A DNA stretch of 9,919 bases from NCBI GenBank assembly GCA_017610245.1, contig JAFCCK010000046.1, positions 1 through 9,919 of the forward strand, read 5' to 3'. Under the pieces are notes generated by a model. It was not told the origin of the DNA and did not search any database. It was given only the letters and a program-made list of their open reading frames with translations. Made by a program: the position numbers and the translations under genes. This DNA comes from Candidatus Iainarchaeum sp. (GTDB taxonomy: Archaea; Iainarchaeota; Iainarchaeia; Iainarchaeales; GCA-2688035). Shown here piece by piece: positions 7,000 through 9,919 of this stretch. Positions within the stretch are counted from its first letter, which is position 1, and every line of letters begins with the position of its first letter.

Positions 7000-8568
7000 T
7001 GAATAAGCTAAATTTCCTTGGAGATTTGCACCCTCTTATTCCAAGGCTTGTTGTTTTCCTGCTGCTTATGCTTATTGCCTTCCAGGCAATTTTCTCGTTG
7101 TTCCTCCCTAACAATGATTTTTTCTATGCATTGCTTATAGGGAAATTTTTGTGGCTTTCGGCCATTGCGGTCTCCCTCTTTGCATTCCTTGCAATCGCAA
7201 GCGGGAAAAGCCTCCCGCTGCTCTCCAGCAAAAAACAATCAATCTATCTTCTCATAGCTTCGCTTGTGCTTTTCTCAGCATCCTCTTTCCCTATTTCCGA
7301 TTTTGAGGGTGTTTTGTGTTTTGAGAGAGGGGGTTGAGGTAAGGGGCAGCTATTGGCTTCAGGAGCTTTCGCCAGATGCCAATACCGGCATTGCACTTCC
7401 CCAACTGCTTGTATCCAATGAGGGCGGGGGATTTATCAGCCTTGGCAGCGGCAGGCTTCTGGAGATTCCGCTGTTTGCAGATTCACTGGAAATTGAGAAC
7501 ATCTTCCTTGAGGAGCATGACCACAGGCTGAGGAAGGAGATTTACTTGGAAGCAATTCCTGCTGGCGGCCTGACTTTTGCCTGGCAGGGCGTCTGGAGAG
7601 GCTCGCTATTTTACGACACTGTGTTTAATCCCAATACCGAGGTTTTCCTGCAGGTAAATGGCCATGATTATGATGTTACAGAACAGTATAGTTCCCTGCC
7701 AGAGCATGTTAGCGGTTGGCTTGAGGTGGTTGTTGAAAGGGAGCATCTGGTGAAAGGGATGAACAAGCTCGAGCTGGTTGCGCAAACAAGCGGGGGGATC
7801 CCAGAGAATGTTGGGATGGTGATGGCAAAGGGCTTCTCCAAAGGGAGCAGCAAAATGTTTGACGGAAGCCAATTGGTCCCGTTAGATGGGGAGCTGCTGC
7901 TTTACAGGAAGCAGGCAAATAGCATATTTTTCTCCGGCCTGTTCAGGCTTGGGTTTCTCTTAAAGCTCGTTGCGGTTCTGCTCCTCTTTATTGCAGTGTT
8001 CGGGCTTTCATTTGCAAGGTTTGCTGTTTCCCAGCTCAGGAAGGAGATAATTTTCTCGACAGTTGCGGCAGCAATAATTTACTGGTTTGGGCTTGTGGTT
8101 GAGGAAAGCAATGTTCTGCTTGCCGAAAGCACCACATTCTTTGTTTATTTTCTGCTGAGGGTGAGCGGATTTACGGCTTCATTTGTGCTGCAGGGCCCAA
8201 ACCTAGTTGTCCAGATGAACCAGTTTGCTGTCAGGGTGAGCGAGGCATCAGCAGGGGCAAATAATGTGATATATTTCCTGGTTGCATTTTCTGTGCTGCT
8301 GCTGCTCAACTGGAAGCACCTCAACCTCAAGAAGGCATTGCTGATGTATATCCCTGGGGCGTTTGGTGCGTTCCTTGTGAATGTGCTGAGGCTTTACATC
8401 ATCATGCTGCTTGGAGCGTTTGTTTCAGCAGACATGGCAAAGATGCTGAATGAGGCAACTGGGCTGATAGTGTTTGTTGCATACTTTGTTCTGTTCTGGT
8501 ATTTAACCTTGGGATTTATGGAAAAGAGGGTGAAAGAATTAAGGGAGAAACTAAGAATCAGGCGATAG
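6996..8568 (+). pseudogene. Second archaeosortase-like gene, frameshifted and lacking catalytic Cys and His
   Basis: Two frames together encode one paralog of the protein at 1469-2905. From ATG 6996 (or 6999) the first frame gives three membrane helices and stops at TGA 7335-7337; the rest, up to TAG 8566-8568, lies in the +1 frame. The break coincides with a 7-bp tandem duplication (7309-7322). Dropping one copy gives a 521-residue protein reading SDFEGVLREGVEV, which aligns without gaps to LDIDRTLAEGVSV of the paralog. The middle is a beta-rich extracytoplasmic domain (strands near EVFLQVNGHDYDV and GMNKLELVA); the C-terminal core shares NW..NLKKA...Y.PG with the paralog. Catalytic Cys is Ser (codon 8248-8250, in SEASAGAN), catalytic His is Asn (codon 8449-8451, in LNEATGLI, with a one-residue gap nearby), while Arg is kept (8389-8391, NVLRLY). 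It cannot work as a normal transpeptidase; a binding or chaperone-like role, or decay, are the options. Confidence 0.82.
7309..7322 (+). repeat. 7-bp tandem duplication (GTGTTTT twice) causing a frameshift
   Basis: GTGTTTT occupies 7309-7315 and is repeated at once at 7316-7322. Seven bases shift the frame by one, exactly the change needed to join the two frames of the second archaeosortase-like gene. A nearby G5 run (7329-7333) is an alternative site, but removing one G leaves two extra residues relative to the paralog. Confidence 0.85.
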
Positions 8569-8585
8569 CGTTTGCATTACTGCTG

Positions 8586-9919
8586 TTGCTGTGCGCAGCC
8601 TTTGTTTACCTAGTGCACGGCATAGATTTTGGCATGGAAGATAAGCCGCTTGAAGAGGGCCCGGTAGAAATGATACCCATTCAAAGAAAAGGGGACACAC
8701 AAAATACAAATGTTGTATTCATTGTCCTTGATACTGTGAGGCACGACCACATGTCTGCCTATGGCTATCCCAGGGAAACATCCCCTGTTTTTGATGCTCT
8801 GGCAAAGGAAGGCGTGCTATTTGAAAATGCCTTCACTGTAGTGCCTTATACTACAAGCAGCCACATCAGCATGTTTTCTTCCCTCTACCCTTTTGTTTAC
8901 CAGCCAAGACCCTTTAGGGCAACCCAAAGCGGCTTTGTAAACCTGCCTGAGGAGCATCTTACCCTTGCTGAAATACTCAAGGCAAATGGATATAATACTG
9001 CGGCAATAATCTCTGTTGGGATGATGGACCTTGAATCTGGCCTGAGCCAGGGCTTCGATTACTATAATTTCCCGCAGGGCGTGAGGCTCGCCAATGAAAC
9101 AACGCCGATTGCCCTGCGGTGGCTTGAGGAAAATGCCGGAAAGGGAAAATTCTTTTTGTGGTTCCACTTGTACGACCCGCACGACGCCTACATAGAGCAC
9201 CCCGGAGTAACAGAGCAATACATTGATTACAATAAAATGTACGATACGCTCTACCCCAGTACCTTCACTGAAATGAGGAAGGTAATCTCGCGCTATGATG
9301 GTGAAATCGCTTATGGCGATGAACATATTGGAATGGTGATTGACAAGCTAGAGGAATTGGGGGTAAAGGATAATACGCTGATAATTTACCTCGCCGACCA
9401 TGGGGAGCAGTTTGGCGAACATGAAACTCCCTTTTACAGGGGAATGAGTTTTCCAGTAGTGTATGAGCATGCCCGCACGCTTTATGAGCAGGAAACGCAC
9501 ATCCCATTGGTAATGTGGTTCCCAAAGAAACTCCCGCAGGGAAAAAGAGAGCAGGCGTTTGTTGAGACAATTGACCTGATGCCGACAACGCTTGATATTG
9601 TTGGCATTGAGAGCAATGAGAGGGCGCAGGGCGTTTCTCTGCTTCCTTTGATGGTGGGAGACGTTAACTCTTTCAGGCAGTTTGCCTTTTCCCACCTCTA
9701 TCCCATAATCTCGCCATACTACAAAAGCAGCATTAGGCAAGAATGCTGGAAATATATCTATGACCACTACCAGCTGGAAAGCCAGCTGTTTAATCTCTGC
9801 GAAGACCCTTATGAGACAATCAATCTTGTCGATGAAAATAGGGGCATGGCCATGGAGCTTGAAGCCAAAATGATTGATTTCCTTGAAAGATATAGCGAGG
9901 AAGCGGTTCATGCCGTCCC
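8586..9919 (+). CDS. Membrane-anchored sulfatase/alkaline-phosphatase-superfamily protein (3' end outside window)
   Basis: About 444 residues are visible, open to the window end. The family pattern is clear: NVVFIVLDTVRHDHMSAYGY with metal-binding Asp49 and Asp54; PYTTSSHISM around residue 89; FHLYDPHDAY (H194, D197, H199); LADHGEQFGEH (D271, H272); and a C-terminal DPYETINLV typical of the family's end, so little is missing. At the nucleophile position (aligned to C-x-P-S-R of sulfatases) stands Thr89, so formylglycine is not formed; the Thr is more like phosphoethanolamine or phosphoglycerol transferases, though archaeal proteins of this type are often labelled sulfatase. A hydrophobic stretch before the domain (codons from about 8565 to 8612) predicts an N-terminal membrane anchor with the catalytic domain outside. 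The start is uncertain: TTG 8586 is the first ATG/GTG/TTG in frame after the stop at 8451, but it cuts the anchor; see findings. Confidence 0.8.
   Translation, partial: MLCAAFVYLVHGIDFGMEDKPLEEGPVEMIPIQRKGDTQNTNVVFIVLDTVRHDHMSAYGYPRETSPVFDALAKEGVLFENAFTVVPYTTSSHISMFSSLYPFVYQPRPFRATQSGFVNLPEEHLTLAEILKANGYNTAAIISVGMMDLESGLSQGFDYYNFPQGVRLANETTPIALRWLEENAGKGKFFLWFHLYDPHDAYIEHPGVTEQYIDYNKMYDTLYPSTFTEMRKVISRYDGEIAYGDEHIGMVIDKLEELGVKDNTLIIYLADHGEQFGEHETPFYRGMSFPVVYEHARTLYEQETHIPLVMWFPKKLPQGKREQAFVETIDLMPTTLDIVGIESNERAQGVSLLPLMVGDVNSFRQFAFSHLYPIISPYYKSSIRQECWKYIYDHYQLESQLFNLCEDPYETINLVDENRGMAMELEAKMIDFLERYSEEAVHAV

Noticed and set aside
7329..7333. G5 run as the cause of the frameshift or as a programmed slippery site
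   Set aside because: Deleting one G restores the frame but leaves two extra residues against the paralog, whereas removing one 7-bp copy gives a gapless match. No stimulatory structure is evident. Not fully excluded.
8290..8310. CTG repeats in the second archaeosortase gene
   Set aside because: They encode a Leu run in a membrane helix that aligns with the paralog; too short to call a microsatellite.
1..9919. CRISPR arrays, tRNA or rRNA genes, insertion sequences
   Set aside because: Nearly all bases are coding; no regularly spaced repeats, cloverleaf-like segments, terminal inverted repeats or transposase motifs were seen.

Overview
The window looks archaeal. The evidence is a UbiA-family prenyltransferase of the kind that makes archaeal ether lipids, TATA boxes placed about 26 nt before start codons (leaderless style), a genuine archaeosortase/exosortase-family protein, and arginine codons dominated by AGG/AGA. 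Compact, tightly packed genes and many radical SAM/SPASM proteins would suit a DPANN-type lineage (Diapherotrites, Woesearchaeota, Micrarchaeota and relatives). That placement is inference; no marker gene here fixes it.

Layout. Positions 1-435 hold the 3' end of an unrecognised, probably extracellular protein on the + strand. It converges on a 291-residue UbiA-family prenyltransferase on the - strand (1323-448). A 145-bp divergent promoter region (1324-1468) separates it from a long + strand gene run that reaches the window end. That run contains: an archaeosortase-like membrane protein (1469-2905), a radical SAM/SPASM protein (2938-3981), a fused GT2 glycosyltransferase + radical SAM/SPASM protein (3990-5888), a third radical SAM/SPASM protein (5899-6999), a second archaeosortase-like gene (6996-8568), and a membrane-anchored sulfatase/alkaline-phosphatase-superfamily protein (about 8565 to beyond 9919). 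Gaps are 32, 8 and 10 nt, followed by overlaps, so this is most likely one operon, possibly with an extra internal promoter before the first radical SAM gene.

The second archaeosortase is the most striking gene. It is a clear paralog of the first (28 of 50 residues identical in a hand-aligned core segment), but two of its three catalytic residues are replaced (Cys to Ser, His to Asn; Arg kept). Its reading frame is also broken near the N-terminal third by a perfect 7-bp tandem duplication; removing one copy restores an open frame that aligns gaplessly with the paralog at that point. It is therefore either a decaying pseudoenzyme, a phase-variable gene, or an assembly error on top of a pseudoenzyme.

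How the genes may work together (inference): two membrane proteins of the archaeosortase fold, each with an inserted beta-rich extracytoplasmic domain, bracket three cytoplasmic radical SAM/SPASM enzymes, one of which carries its own glycosyltransferase. A surface-anchored phosphatase/sulfatase-fold enzyme follows. The set reads like a cell-surface protein or glycan maturation system: radical modification and glycosylation inside, then membrane sorting and head-group modification outside. No substrate with a C-terminal sorting signal and no RiPP-like precursor is visible in the window.
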